A stretch of 42,346 bases of DNA, taken from an uncultured Blautia sp. GTDB taxonomy: Bacteria; Bacillota; Clostridia; Lachnospirales; Lachnospiraceae. Shown here one piece after another: positions 26,245 to 34,522 of this stretch; within the stretch, counting starts at the first letter, position 1; each line of letters begins with the position of its first letter. A model generated the notes under the pieces. The model did not search any database. It saw only the letters and a list, made by a program, of their open reading frames with translations, and was not told the origin of the DNA. The stretch lies in NCBI GenBank assembly GCA_900542045.1, contig UQMI01000031.1, positions 1 through 42,346 of the forward strand. Direction: 5' to 3'. Made by a program: the position numbers and the translations under genes.

Positions 26245-27270
26245 TTAAGCCTCCTTCTCCGGTTCCTGGTCTAAGATATGTTCCTGGATTTTCTCATTGA
26301 TCCTCTGCTGTTTAAACTGCACACACTGGAAAATCGCATTTTTGATCTCCACCGCCACAGCGCTGCCGTGCGTCTTCACCACCAGTCCCTTCAGTCCCAG
26401 CAGCGGCGCGCCGCCGTGCTCGCTGGCATCAAAGGTCTTCAAAGTAGCCTTCAGCGCCGGCTTCACCAGAAGTGCTCCCATCTTGCTGCGGAAGCTGCTC
26501 ATCATTCCTTCCTTGATCTTGGAGATCAGGGTGGCGCCTACTCCTTCATACAGCTTCAGGATCACATTTCCCACAAAAGCTTCGCACACCACCACATCTG
26601 CATATCCATCCGGAATGTCTCTGGCTTCAATGCTGCCGATAAAATTGATGCCCTTGCATGCTTTCAGCAGGGGGAATGTTTCCTTCACCAGTGCATTTCC
26701 CTTTTCCTCTTCTGCCCCATTGTTTACAATGGCAACTCTGGGATTGGGGATCCCCACCACATTCTCCATATAAATGGAACCCATCTTGGCAAACTGCACC
26801 AGATGAGAAGGACGGGCATCCACATTGGCTCCGCAGTCGATCAGCAGAGAAACTCCCTTTTTGGTGGGGATCAGCGGTGCCAGCGGCGGCCGCTCCACTC
26901 CCTTGATCCTTCCTACCAGAACCTGTCCTCCTACCAGGACTGCCCCGGTGCTTCCCGATGAAACAAAGGCGTCTGCTTCTTTTTGTTTCACCAGATTCAG
27001 TCCGACTACAATAGAGGAATCCTTTTTCTTGCGAATAGCCATTACCGGAGGCTCTGCTGTTTCAATGACCTCCCGGGCATCCACGATCCGGATCTGTTCC
27101 TCTGGATAAGTATATTTCTTCAGTTCCGATTCAATGACTTCTTTCTGACCGGTGAGCAGGATCTGAATCTCCCTGCTTTCCTGTACCGCCTGCACGGCTG
27201 CCTTCACCGGCTCCACAGGGGCATTGTCGCCGCCCATGGCATCTACTACAATCTTTGTTATCTCTGACAT
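26245..27270 (-). CDS. plsX: Phosphate acyltransferase PlsX
   Basis: 341 residues. It makes acyl-phosphate from acyl-ACP at the cytoplasmic membrane face for phosphatidic-acid synthesis. Visible family motifs are VVDAMGGDNAP at the start, SSGSTGAVLVGG, GANVDARPSHLVQFA, and EHGGAPLLGLKGLVVKTHG. AGGAGG lies 11 bp before the ATG. In many relatives rpmF is directly upstream; here it is about 9.7 kb away and plsX has its own promoter. Confidence 0.97.
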   Translation of the reverse strand: MSEITKIVVDAMGGDNAPVEPVKAAVQAVQESREIQILLTGQKEVIESELKKYTYPEEQIRIVDAREVIETAEPPVMAIRKKKDSSIVVGLNLVKQKEADAFVSSGSTGAVLVGGQVLVGRIKGVERPPLAPLIPTKKGVSLLIDCGANVDARPSHLVQFAKMGSIYMENVVGIPNPRVAIVNNGAEEEKGNALVKETFPLLKACKGINFIGSIEARDIPDGYADVVVCEAFVGNVILKLYEGVGATLISKIKEGMMSSFRSKMGALLVKPALKATLKTFDASEHGGAPLLGLKGLVVKTHGSAVAVEIKNAIFQCVQFKQQRINEKIQEHILDQEPEKEA

Positions 27271-27394
27271 GCGCCGTCATTCCTCCTAAATACTCTGCCC
27301 TGCCTAATGCGCTGTCCGATCCGGAAAGCTCTGGACTTTCTCTGTCTGCACAGACTTCCAGATCCTTCGGCCGGTATCATTTAAATTCCATCTT

Positions 27395-27423
27395 ATGATA
27401 TGTGAAACAGGGCATAAAGTCAA
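27395..27423 (-). promoter_or_regulatory. Promoter of plsX-acpP-rnc-smc-ftsY
   Basis: TTGACT (27418-27423), 17 bp and TATCAT (27395-27400) on the minus strand, immediately after the stop of the coiled-coil gene. The leader would be about 120 nt. No terminator is visible between that gene and plsX, so read-through is possible. Confidence 0.7.
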
Positions 27424-27437
27424 GACACTCCTGCCGA

Positions 27438-28442
27438 TCATGACCTGTCTTTCTCTGGTCCGCAGGTCTCTCCCTCTTTCTGTGTTTCCGCTGATTTCTG
27501 TTCCTGCATGTTTTCTTCTATTTTTTCCTTGCCCGTATTTTCCGGGAGCATCCACTTATCCTCTTCCTCCCAGTAATCATCCACTCGGGTCGGCATATTT
27601 TCCACCATCTGGTTCATACGGGAATAGATCATATACAGCCCCTGCTGAGCATTCTTCAATTCCCGCACATATTTATCAATCTTATGTCTGGCTGCCATCA
27701 GCTGGATTCCCTTTTCCTCCAGCTCTGTGTGTATTTTGGATGCAATATTCTTTTTCTGCAGCTCCGCTTCCCGGTTGGCTTCCTGCAGGATCTTTGCCTT
27801 TTCCTGCTCTGCTTCCTGACGGATCAGTTCTGCATTTTCATTGGCATCATCCAGTACCTTCCGAATCGTATCCATATCCAGAAATCCGCAGCTGCCATCC
27901 TGTCTGGCTTTTTGCAGTTCTTTCTCCTTCTCCTGCAGAGCCGCCCTGAGTTCTTCCAGTTCTTTTTTCATTTTCTGGTTTTCCAGCTCCAGATTCCCTG
28001 TTTTCTTCTGATCAGCGGCATTTTTTATCTTTTGCTCTGCTTCCTCTTCCCTGGCTTTTAAGGACTCCCTCTTTTCTTTTTCCTCCTGCAGCAGTCTTTC
28101 CTGTTCCAGCATAATCTTTTTCTGCTCTGCCAGTATACGGTCCTTCTCCGTCCTTTCCCTGTCCGCCTTCTCATATGCTTCCATGGTAGTCTCCAGCTGC
28201 GCCCGGATTCTTTCCAGTTCTTCCTTCTGATCGCCGATCACTTTTTGCAGATCCTGCCGCTCCTCTTCCGTCATGCAGCTTTCCGCCTGTCTGTCCAGCT
28301 CCGCCTGCAAAGCATTCTGCTCCTGCTGATACATGACTTTTATAGACTCTATTTCATTTTCCAGGCTCTGAATGTAATCGTGTACATCATTTTTGTTATA
28401 CCCTCCAAGCAACGACACCCGTAGCATATCGTATCTTGCCAT
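27438..28442 (-). CDS. DivIVA-like coiled-coil protein
   Basis: 334 residues. The N-terminus (SLLGGYNKNDVHDYIQSLENEI) resembles the membrane-binding GYD/VDxF motif of DivIVA/GpsB proteins. About 250 residues of Glu/Lys/Gln-rich coiled coil follow, with a low-complexity charged tail. It may mark cell poles or septa or act as a scaffold; that is inference from the N-terminal motif only. An AGGAGGAGG run precedes the ATG. It sits immediately upstream of plsX, on the same strand. Confidence 0.75.
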   Translation of the reverse strand: MARYDMLRVSLLGGYNKNDVHDYIQSLENEIESIKVMYQQEQNALQAELDRQAESCMTEEERQDLQKVIGDQKEELERIRAQLETTMEAYEKADRERTEKDRILAEQKKIMLEQERLLQEEKEKRESLKAREEEAEQKIKNAADQKKTGNLELENQKMKKELEELRAALQEKEKELQKARQDGSCGFLDMDTIRKVLDDANENAELIRQEAEQEKAKILQEANREAELQKKNIASKIHTELEEKGIQLMAARHKIDKYVRELKNAQQGLYMIYSRMNQMVENMPTRVDDYWEEEDKWMLPENTGKEKIEENMQEQKSAETQKEGETCGPEKDRS

Positions 28443-28570
28443 AAGACCTTTCCTCCTCCTGTAAATTCAAAATGCCGCCGGCGTTTGCGCTGTACTTCAC
28501 CAAACTGCCCCGCCTGGCATTTCTGCCTGCTATATAGAATAACTCCGAATGAACCTCTCTGTAAACCCTT

Positions 28571-30205
28571 TTATTTCTGCGCAGCTTCCTTTAATCTGCC
28601 AGGTGTGGTCCCTTCATATTTTTTGAAGGCCCGGTTCATGGTCTGGACGCCGCTGTATCCCACTTTCTGTGAAATCTCACTGATACTCAGCTTCGTATGC
28701 TTCAGCAGTTCCTTAGCTTCCTCCACCCGGATCCACTGAATATAGTCCGACAGGCCCACGCCCATAAGCTTTTTGAACGTACGGGACAGATAGGACGCAT
28801 TTAAATGGAAGTAATCTGAAACAGAAGATACATTCAGATTGGGATCGCTGTAGTTCTCCTTCAGATATTCCACGATTTCCGTCATACGGCTGTATGAGGA
28901 CTGCCGTTTCTGATTTTCCGTATAATGATTGATGCAGGTAAAAATCTCTCTGGCCTGCCTGCGAAGTTCCGGAATGGAAGTACAGTTCAAAATCGTATCC
29001 CAGGGATTCAGCCGTTCAAAGAAATCCCTGTCCACTGTAAGTCGGATTTTTCCCATAGCATTGATCATGGCATTGATCAGCCCCAGCATCCGGCAGTTCA
29101 CCAGCTTCAAAGGCAGCTCATTGTTCAGATATTCACTGTCCAGAATCTCAAAAAAAACTGTGGCTGCATTTTCATAATCGCCGGCATTGATACAGTTCAT
29201 AAACTGCATTTCTTTCTTGAACCAGAAATAATCATCCGTATCCACCACATGGACCGGCGGCATTTCCCGATAAACCAGCACGCCTTCGTCTTCTTTCATG
29301 ATTTCCCCATACTGAAACAGTTCCATGGCCTCGGAAAAAGATTTTTCAATTCCCGAAATCCCCACACTGACGCTGCCTATGGCAATCCGCAGAAAAACCC
29401 CTTTCTTTTCCTGTACAATATGCTGAATCAATGTGGTGATTCTCTGCAGCTCCACCGTACAGTCCCTGGAATCCAGCTGCTCGCCCGGCTGGGAAAAAAT
29501 CAGGCAGGACAGCATTCCATCCACTTCTGTCAGATATCCGTCAAATACGGCAAACACCATTTTATGGATCAGAATCCGGGCCATATCATATACCTGCTCC
29601 ACTTTCTCTTCCGAAGGCGCATCCTCGCCGCTTTCTCCGATTCCGAAAACAATTACCTGCAGGTTGCCGCTGCGCAGATTAATACCCAGAACATCGCTGG
29701 AATCGTATACAGCCGACACATCCCGGACCCTCCCTTTCATCAGACGCATGATGTAATTGCTCATCAGCAGCTTTTTCTGATCTTCCAGCTGCGTCTGATA
29801 GGTAATATTGGTCCGAACCACTCCATTCGCCGAGTCCAGCAGGGAAGCCAGTTCCTGATTCCTGGAATAGGGATCGGTTTCCGAAACTCCGCCCGTTACC
29901 GACAAAATGCCTTTCAGTTCATTAATAGCGCCATGATATTCCTGTACCGCGTAAAAATACCACAACAATGCCAGCAGCATCACTACCAGTGTACACTTCA
30001 GCATATTGCTCAGGAATCTCCCATATGCCTCTGCTCCTGTCAGATTCTGCACATAAAAGATCTCATAAACCTGAATCACTGAAAGATATAAAAGAAGGCC
30101 CAGAGATACAACAAGAGCGGCCGCTCCCTTCCAGTGAACGCCGCCTTTAATCTGAGCCAGCAACTGTCCGGACTGCCTTCTGTCTTTTTTCATTTTTTGC
30201 TTCAT
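28571..30205 (-). CDS. Membrane-anchored AraC-family regulator
   Basis: 544 residues from this start. Two hydrophobic segments (about 27-47, LVVSLGLLLYLSVIQV, and 68-86, LVVMLLALLWYFYAV) flank a short extracellular loop. A large cytoplasmic domain with a degenerate GGDEF-like feel follows (IAIGSVSVGISGIEKSFSEAMEL), and the last 100 residues form an AraC double HTH (NVSSVSDYFHLNASYLSRTF and SISEISQKVGYSGVQTMNRAFKKY). The small periplasmic loop implies that sensing is intramembrane or cytoplasmic, or via a partner such as the adjacent permease or 31-residue peptide. ATG 30205 (AAAGGGG 11 bp before) is preferred over 30238. It follows the permease gene, likely as one operon. Confidence 0.87.
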   Translation of the reverse strand: MKQKMKKDRRQSGQLLAQIKGGVHWKGAAALVVSLGLLLYLSVIQVYEIFYVQNLTGAEAYGRFLSNMLKCTLVVMLLALLWYFYAVQEYHGAINELKGILSVTGGVSETDPYSRNQELASLLDSANGVVRTNITYQTQLEDQKKLLMSNYIMRLMKGRVRDVSAVYDSSDVLGINLRSGNLQVIVFGIGESGEDAPSEEKVEQVYDMARILIHKMVFAVFDGYLTEVDGMLSCLIFSQPGEQLDSRDCTVELQRITTLIQHIVQEKKGVFLRIAIGSVSVGISGIEKSFSEAMELFQYGEIMKEDEGVLVYREMPPVHVVDTDDYFWFKKEMQFMNCINAGDYENAATVFFEILDSEYLNNELPLKLVNCRMLGLINAMINAMGKIRLTVDRDFFERLNPWDTILNCTSIPELRRQAREIFTCINHYTENQKRQSSYSRMTEIVEYLKENYSDPNLNVSSVSDYFHLNASYLSRTFKKLMGVGLSDYIQWIRVEEAKELLKHTKLSISEISQKVGYSGVQTMNRAFKKYEGTTPGRLKEAAQK

Positions 30206-30254
30206 TTCTGCCCGGTCCCCTTTCTGATTTCCTGCCATAACAGACTGCTGTCTT

Positions 30255-30350
30255 TTACAGCTTGTCCGTATAGCTGTACTGGTGAAACGCGCAGACGATC
30301 ACCAGCAAAACAGCCAGGACCGCTCCCACAATCAGATACAGCCATTCCAT
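30255..30350 (-). CDS. 31-residue single-pass membrane peptide
   Basis: A reading frame of 31 codons, starting MEWLYLIVGAVLAVL and ending in a polar HQYSYTDKL tail, has one clear membrane helix of about 20 residues. The ATG begins 1 bp after the stop of the permease gene, and GAGGAGAAG lies about 6 bp before it, inside the permease's last codons, so translation is likely coupled. It is followed by the AraC regulator 49 bp downstream. I do not recognise a family. Position suggests a small subunit or modulator of the permease or of the membrane regulator. Confidence 0.7.
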   Translation of the reverse strand: MEWLYLIVGAVLAVLLVIVCAFHQYSYTDKL

Positions 30351-30351
30351 T

Positions 30352-31734
30352 TCAATCTTCTCCTCTCTTCTCCGTTCCCTGGTTTTCCTGCAGCCGCCTG
30401 CAGCCTTCCACAGTCAGCTGATATTTGGAGAGCAGCTTTCCCTTCTGAAAACGGCCTGTCTGATCCTGGCTGTTCTCCACGCTGCTCAGCAATCCTGCCG
30501 CCCACATCTCTATTAAATAAGTACGTATCTTATTCCGGCAGCGAAATTTTCTTTTTCGGTTGGGAATTCCCTCGCTGAACCAGGATGCCACTTCATAATC
30601 CCATACCGGCCCGTTAATGGCAATATATGCCAGCAGACGCAGCTTGACAGGATCCCTCGTCCGCAATACAGCCCCGTCTGCCATAGATGGATCCGATAGA
30701 AGTGTTGCTTCCCGATAAGGTCCCGCTTCCTGGATCCCGAAAAGATAGATCCAGAGAATTCCCGCAATCATCACCACAGAGGCCAGAATGTCCAGCCATG
30801 CAGGCATGGATACTGCCAACAGCATTCCTGCTCCAATTGTAATAAATCCGGAGGCATCGCTGATCACCAGCCCCTTTGTCACCCCCAGAAGAGTAAACGC
30901 CCGATACCAGGAAAAATAATTGAAGGTCAGACAAAGAGCGATCAGAAATACCATGGCAAAGGCTCCCGGCTGCCTGAGGATCTGTCCGGCATAATCAAAC
31001 ACCAGACTCTCCGGCCTTACCACAGCCAGAACAGCCAGCAGCAGAATCCAGAGTACCGCCTCATAGGAAAAGCGGACTGCTACTCCAGTCTCCGTTTCCA
31101 GAACGTCTGTCAGATAACTGGCTACTGCTCCTTCAATTCCCCATCCAATGCCGGTCAGAACGCCCAGGATACTTCCCGTAAGGATATTTCGTGTCCAGCC
31201 GCCATTCTGAAAAGCCCCAAGATAAAAAATCACCCATCCGGCCATAATGATTCCGATTCCCACCCAGCTGCGGGAGGAAATCTTTTCGTGAAGCCATTTC
31301 CTGGATAAAAAAGAACCCAATAACGGATAAAACATAACCCCGACCACAGCGAACAATGTATTCAAAAGACCTGCTGTCACATAAGTAGCCCAGGCTGCCG
31401 CACCTCCCACTACCGCTTCCGTCAGCAGGCAAAGTACGACTTTTTTCGATGCAAAAGCCGCGCGGAACAGTTCCCGTATTCCTCCGTTCATGCCAGACCA
31501 TACCAGACTGATCAGGGCGATCAGTACAGTAAAAAATACAGCCAGCGCAGTCCCCATAGAAAAAGCCTCCTGAACAGACGCCGGATGCAGAAAGAAATGA
31601 CGCCCGTCCAAAAGAGTTTCCAGAAGCTGATAACAAAAGCCCCAAAGTATGGCACACCACAGCGCGAACTGGAATCCCCAATTGTAGCGTACCCGATTCT
31701 GACGGTTACACAAATCTTTCATTGAAAACTCCAT
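30352..31734 (-). CDS. EamA/DMT-type permease with C-terminal winged-helix-like extension
   Basis: 460 residues. About ten hydrophobic helices form the two five-helix EamA halves (e.g. LNTLFAVVGVMFYPLLGSFL, GSILGVLTGIGWGIEGAVASYL, TLLGVTKGLVISDASGFITIG). Some 100 extra residues follow (RDPVKLRLLAYIAINGPVWDYEVASWF.., LIEMWAAGLLSS) resembling a cytoplasmic winged-helix module, which is unusual for this family. Substrate is unknown; EamA proteins include choline permease LicB. ATG 31734 is chosen for AGGTGA 4 bp before it. Divergently transcribed from a second EamA gene. Confidence 0.82.
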   Translation of the reverse strand: MEFSMKDLCNRQNRVRYNWGFQFALWCAILWGFCYQLLETLLDGRHFFLHPASVQEAFSMGTALAVFFTVLIALISLVWSGMNGGIRELFRAAFASKKVVLCLLTEAVVGGAAAWATYVTAGLLNTLFAVVGVMFYPLLGSFLSRKWLHEKISSRSWVGIGIIMAGWVIFYLGAFQNGGWTRNILTGSILGVLTGIGWGIEGAVASYLTDVLETETGVAVRFSYEAVLWILLLAVLAVVRPESLVFDYAGQILRQPGAFAMVFLIALCLTFNYFSWYRAFTLLGVTKGLVISDASGFITIGAGMLLAVSMPAWLDILASVVMIAGILWIYLFGIQEAGPYREATLLSDPSMADGAVLRTRDPVKLRLLAYIAINGPVWDYEVASWFSEGIPNRKRKFRCRNKIRTYLIEMWAAGLLSSVENSQDQTGRFQKGKLLSKYQLTVEGCRRLQENQGTEKRGED

Positions 31735-31800
31735 GCTGTCACCTGCCTTTCCTTCTGGTATATTTATATTTTTGCATTTTTCACACAAATTTCCAACAGT

Positions 31801-31843
31801 ATTATACTCTTTTTACACAGTTTTAACAAGGGTGAAACCTTGT
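31801..31843 (-). promoter_or_regulatory. Promoter of the leftward permease operon with overlapping palindrome
   Basis: TTGTTA (31824-31829), 17 bp and TATAAT (31801-31806) lie on the minus strand. The inverted repeat ACAAGG-GTGAAA-CCTTGT (31826-31843) overlaps the -35, placing it as a possible operator, for instance for the AraC-type regulator of the same operon. Confidence 0.6.
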
Positions 31844-31911
31844 CCTAACATTCATTTTCTTACTTTCCCGCCATGTAGTCTGAAAATGAACTAAATCTCC
31901 GGTATTGCTTC

Positions 31912-31940
31912 TTGTTTTTTCTCTCATTTCTTTCTATAGT
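31912..31940 (+). promoter_or_regulatory. Promoter of the rightward permease-kinase-mttB genes
   Basis: TTGTTT (31912-31917), 17 bp and TATAGT (31935-31940). The leader is about 30 nt. Confidence 0.5.
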
Positions 31941-31974
31941 TTTCTTAAACAGAAAACGAAAGGAGCTGAACCAC

Positions 31975-33000
31975 ATGAATATGAAAAAAGGCATATTCTA
32001 CGGCGTCCTGTCCGGCATCGCCTGGGCGGTAAATGCACTGCTACTTTACAATGTCCTGAACCTTTACATAGGTTCCAAAGGAGATACCACTTCCTTCCAT
32101 GGATGGCTGCTGCTGATCACCTGCGCATTGGTCATCGCCCTGGTAGACTCCTGCCTGGCTTTTATCACGGAATTGCTGATCCTGGCAAAAATGAAGAAAT
32201 TCGGTGAATTCTGGAAAACACTGCTGAGCAAAGATTCGCTGGCTGTTCTACCGGCAGCTGTCTGCTCCGGTGTATTTGCCGCAGTCCCCTATGTGATTGC
32301 CAGCAATTACAACTCGCCTCTGGCAGTCACCCTCTCTACAGCCTTTCCGGCCATAGGCGCTCTGGTAGCTGTAGTCTGGTTCAAAGAGAAACTGACCAAA
32401 TTCAAATTTGCCGGTATCCTGATCACGATCATCGGTGTGGGACTGATGACCGGTCTTGGCGAACCGGTCCCCTGGTTCGTTTACATCATCGCCCTGATCC
32501 CGGCCTTTGGCTATGCTTTTGAAGGCCTGTTCGGCTACAACGCCATGCGGGGAGATATCCATCCGGAAGTAACTACTGTTATGCGCCGTGTATATTTTAT
32601 CCTGTTATTCAGTCTGCTGATCCTGGTATGTACCATTCTGACCGGCGACTTCGGATACATCGGCGAACTGATCGGAAGCTTTGATGTAAATGCAGAAGTA
32701 TTTCCCTTCCTGTCCGGTCTGGCTGGCAGCAAGGCCGCTGTCTGGATCATTTTCTTTATCGGATCTGCCTGCTCCGCTCTGTCCTATGCGGTGTGGTATT
32801 TCAGCATGATCTATGGCGGAGTGGGAACAGCCCAGGCTTTGAATATCACTTACTCCGCATTCCTGGTAATCTTCATGGCATTCCCGCCTTTCCGAGTGAT
32901 TCCTGGAATCGGCACTGTCATTGGTGTGGTGGTCATCCTGGTCGGAGCCATCATCGTTTCCAGCGAAAGTATAAAAGCGGACAAGGAAAACAGTCAGTAG
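31975..33000 (+). CDS. EamA/DMT-type permease
   Basis: 341 residues, about ten transmembrane helices in two EamA repeats (FYGVLSGIAWAVNALLLYNVL ... AVTLSTAFPAIGALVAVVWFKEKLT as the typical end of half one; FSMIYGGVGTAQALNITYSAFL in half two). It is shorter than its divergent neighbour and lacks the C-terminal module. ATG 31975 has GAAAGGAG 9 bp before it; an ATG 21 codons upstream lacks one. With the following kinase-like gene it resembles the LicB (choline permease)-LicA (choline kinase) pairing. The actual substrate is not determined. Confidence 0.85.
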   Translation: MNMKKGIFYGVLSGIAWAVNALLLYNVLNLYIGSKGDTTSFHGWLLLITCALVIALVDSCLAFITELLILAKMKKFGEFWKTLLSKDSLAVLPAAVCSGVFAAVPYVIASNYNSPLAVTLSTAFPAIGALVAVVWFKEKLTKFKFAGILITIIGVGLMTGLGEPVPWFVYIIALIPAFGYAFEGLFGYNAMRGDIHPEVTTVMRRVYFILLFSLLILVCTILTGDFGYIGELIGSFDVNAEVFPFLSGLAGSKAAVWIIFFIGSACSALSYAVWYFSMIYGGVGTAQALNITYSAFLVIFMAFPPFRVIPGIGTVIGVVVILVGAIIVSSESIKADKENSQ

Positions 33001-33116
33001 GCTTTTTATCTTCTATATAAAAAAGATCCGGATATCGGAAGCCATCAGAGGACTGCGGCTCTTTTTTGCCCAGATGTCCTTAAAAAAGATAAATCTCAGA
33101 AAGAAAGGTGATTATA

Positions 33117-34391
33117 ATGGCAGAACAGAAATTCGTAACCATGCACACAGAACAGATGCAGAACTACCGCAGCGCTTCTTCCAAAGAACTGGGACTTCTC
33201 TATGTCCAGTCTCAGGAGCAGACAAAACAGGCAGAGGCCATCCAGCAGACTGCAAAAGAACATTTTTATTTTTCCCTGATCCGTGATATTCTGGACAGAT
33301 ATTATGATGTTGGCAGCCTGGAGGAAGTCTGGCAGATCTTCGGCGGTTACATCAATACCACCTTCGGTATCTATACAAGAAAAGACGGCGAGCGGCAGAC
33401 CTGGCTGTTCCGTATCTACAAGCGGGGCAAAAATTTAAATTCACTGATCTTCGAGCACCGGCTGCTGACCCACGCCAGGAAAAACGGCTTTACCTTCGGC
33501 GCTGCTCCCATTGAGACCAATGAACAGAAAACCTATTGCACTGCCATGATCCCTGTGGAAGATCACGAAGAAGAATTCCTGTGTGCGATCTTCAATTTCG
33601 TAGACGGTGATGTGCTCTATGACTGGATCCCCAACTGGGCCGAAGAAGGCCTGCAGGATACTACCCTGACTTCCGCTGCCAGATGTATGGCAGAATTCCA
33701 CAGCTCCACCAATGATTTCGATCCCCAGGGACTCCATGGAGACAATATCATGGACAGCGAAGACAGTTCCTGCAACGACCTGATCCACAAATTTCCCCAG
33801 ACTCTGAAGAAATATCGTCAGGCATATGCCGATGCAGGTCTGGACAACGCCTATACCGAATACTTCGATGCCGTATGGCCTGTTTTCGATAAAATGTGCG
33901 CCAAAGCTTATATTCCGCCGGAAGACTACGCACAGATGCAGATCAATCCCTGCCACTGCGATTTCCACGCCGGCAACTTCAAATATCTGCCGGACGGCAC
34001 CATCTGCGGAAGCTTTGACTACGATATGGCAAAATTTGATTCCCGTCTCTTTGAAATCGGTCTGGCTATGCACTACGTATTTGCATCCTGGAAGCTGGCC
34101 ACCAGCGGTGTGCTCCGCCTGGACCGGGTAGAACGCTTCATCAAACTGTACGACGAGGAAATTAAGAAAATCGGCAAGATTCCGCCCCTTTCGGATCTGG
34201 AAAAGAGCTATCTCTATGAAGTGCTGATCCAGGGTACGGCTTATGTCTACGGCTGGGCCACCTCTGCTGTGGTATATGATCCCACCCTGAACCCGCATGA
34301 ATACCTCTACTACGCCCAGCATTATGTAGACTGCATGAACTGGCTGGACGCCCATGAGGAAGAGATCCGGGAGCTTTCCAAACGCCTGTAA
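33117..34391 (+). CDS. APH/choline-kinase-fold phosphotransferase
   Basis: 424 residues with a protein-kinase-like fold. The catalytic loop HCDFHAGNF (H280, D282, N287) and metal-binding FDYDMAKFD (D301) are intact. Upstream is an ATP-binding lobe (WLFRIYKRGKN, with a candidate ATP-binding Lys). Families with this fold phosphorylate choline, ethanolamine, homoserine, sugars or aminoglycosides. The flanking EamA permease and MttB protein make a hydroxylated quaternary amine such as choline or carnitine the leading guess, which is inference. ATG 33117 has AAAGGTGA 6 bp before it. It is 116 bp after the permease gene; a weak stem with CTTTTTT in that gap may attenuate. Confidence 0.85.
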   Translation: MAEQKFVTMHTEQMQNYRSASSKELGLLYVQSQEQTKQAEAIQQTAKEHFYFSLIRDILDRYYDVGSLEEVWQIFGGYINTTFGIYTRKDGERQTWLFRIYKRGKNLNSLIFEHRLLTHARKNGFTFGAAPIETNEQKTYCTAMIPVEDHEEEFLCAIFNFVDGDVLYDWIPNWAEEGLQDTTLTSAARCMAEFHSSTNDFDPQGLHGDNIMDSEDSSCNDLIHKFPQTLKKYRQAYADAGLDNAYTEYFDAVWPVFDKMCAKAYIPPEDYAQMQINPCHCDFHAGNFKYLPDGTICGSFDYDMAKFDSRLFEIGLAMHYVFASWKLATSGVLRLDRVERFIKLYDEEIKKIGKIPPLSDLEKSYLYEVLIQGTAYVYGWATSAVVYDPTLNPHEYLYYAQHYVDCMNWLDAHEEEIRELSKRL

Positions 34392-34522
34392 AACGGACGA
34401 ACGGGCCCCCAATGCCATCAGCCGGAGCGGATCCGGCTCCCGGGCCATGATCCCCAGGCAGGTCTGAAATTTCTACAGAAACAGGAATATTAAAAAAATA
34501 TATTGTAACAGGAGGTATTACC

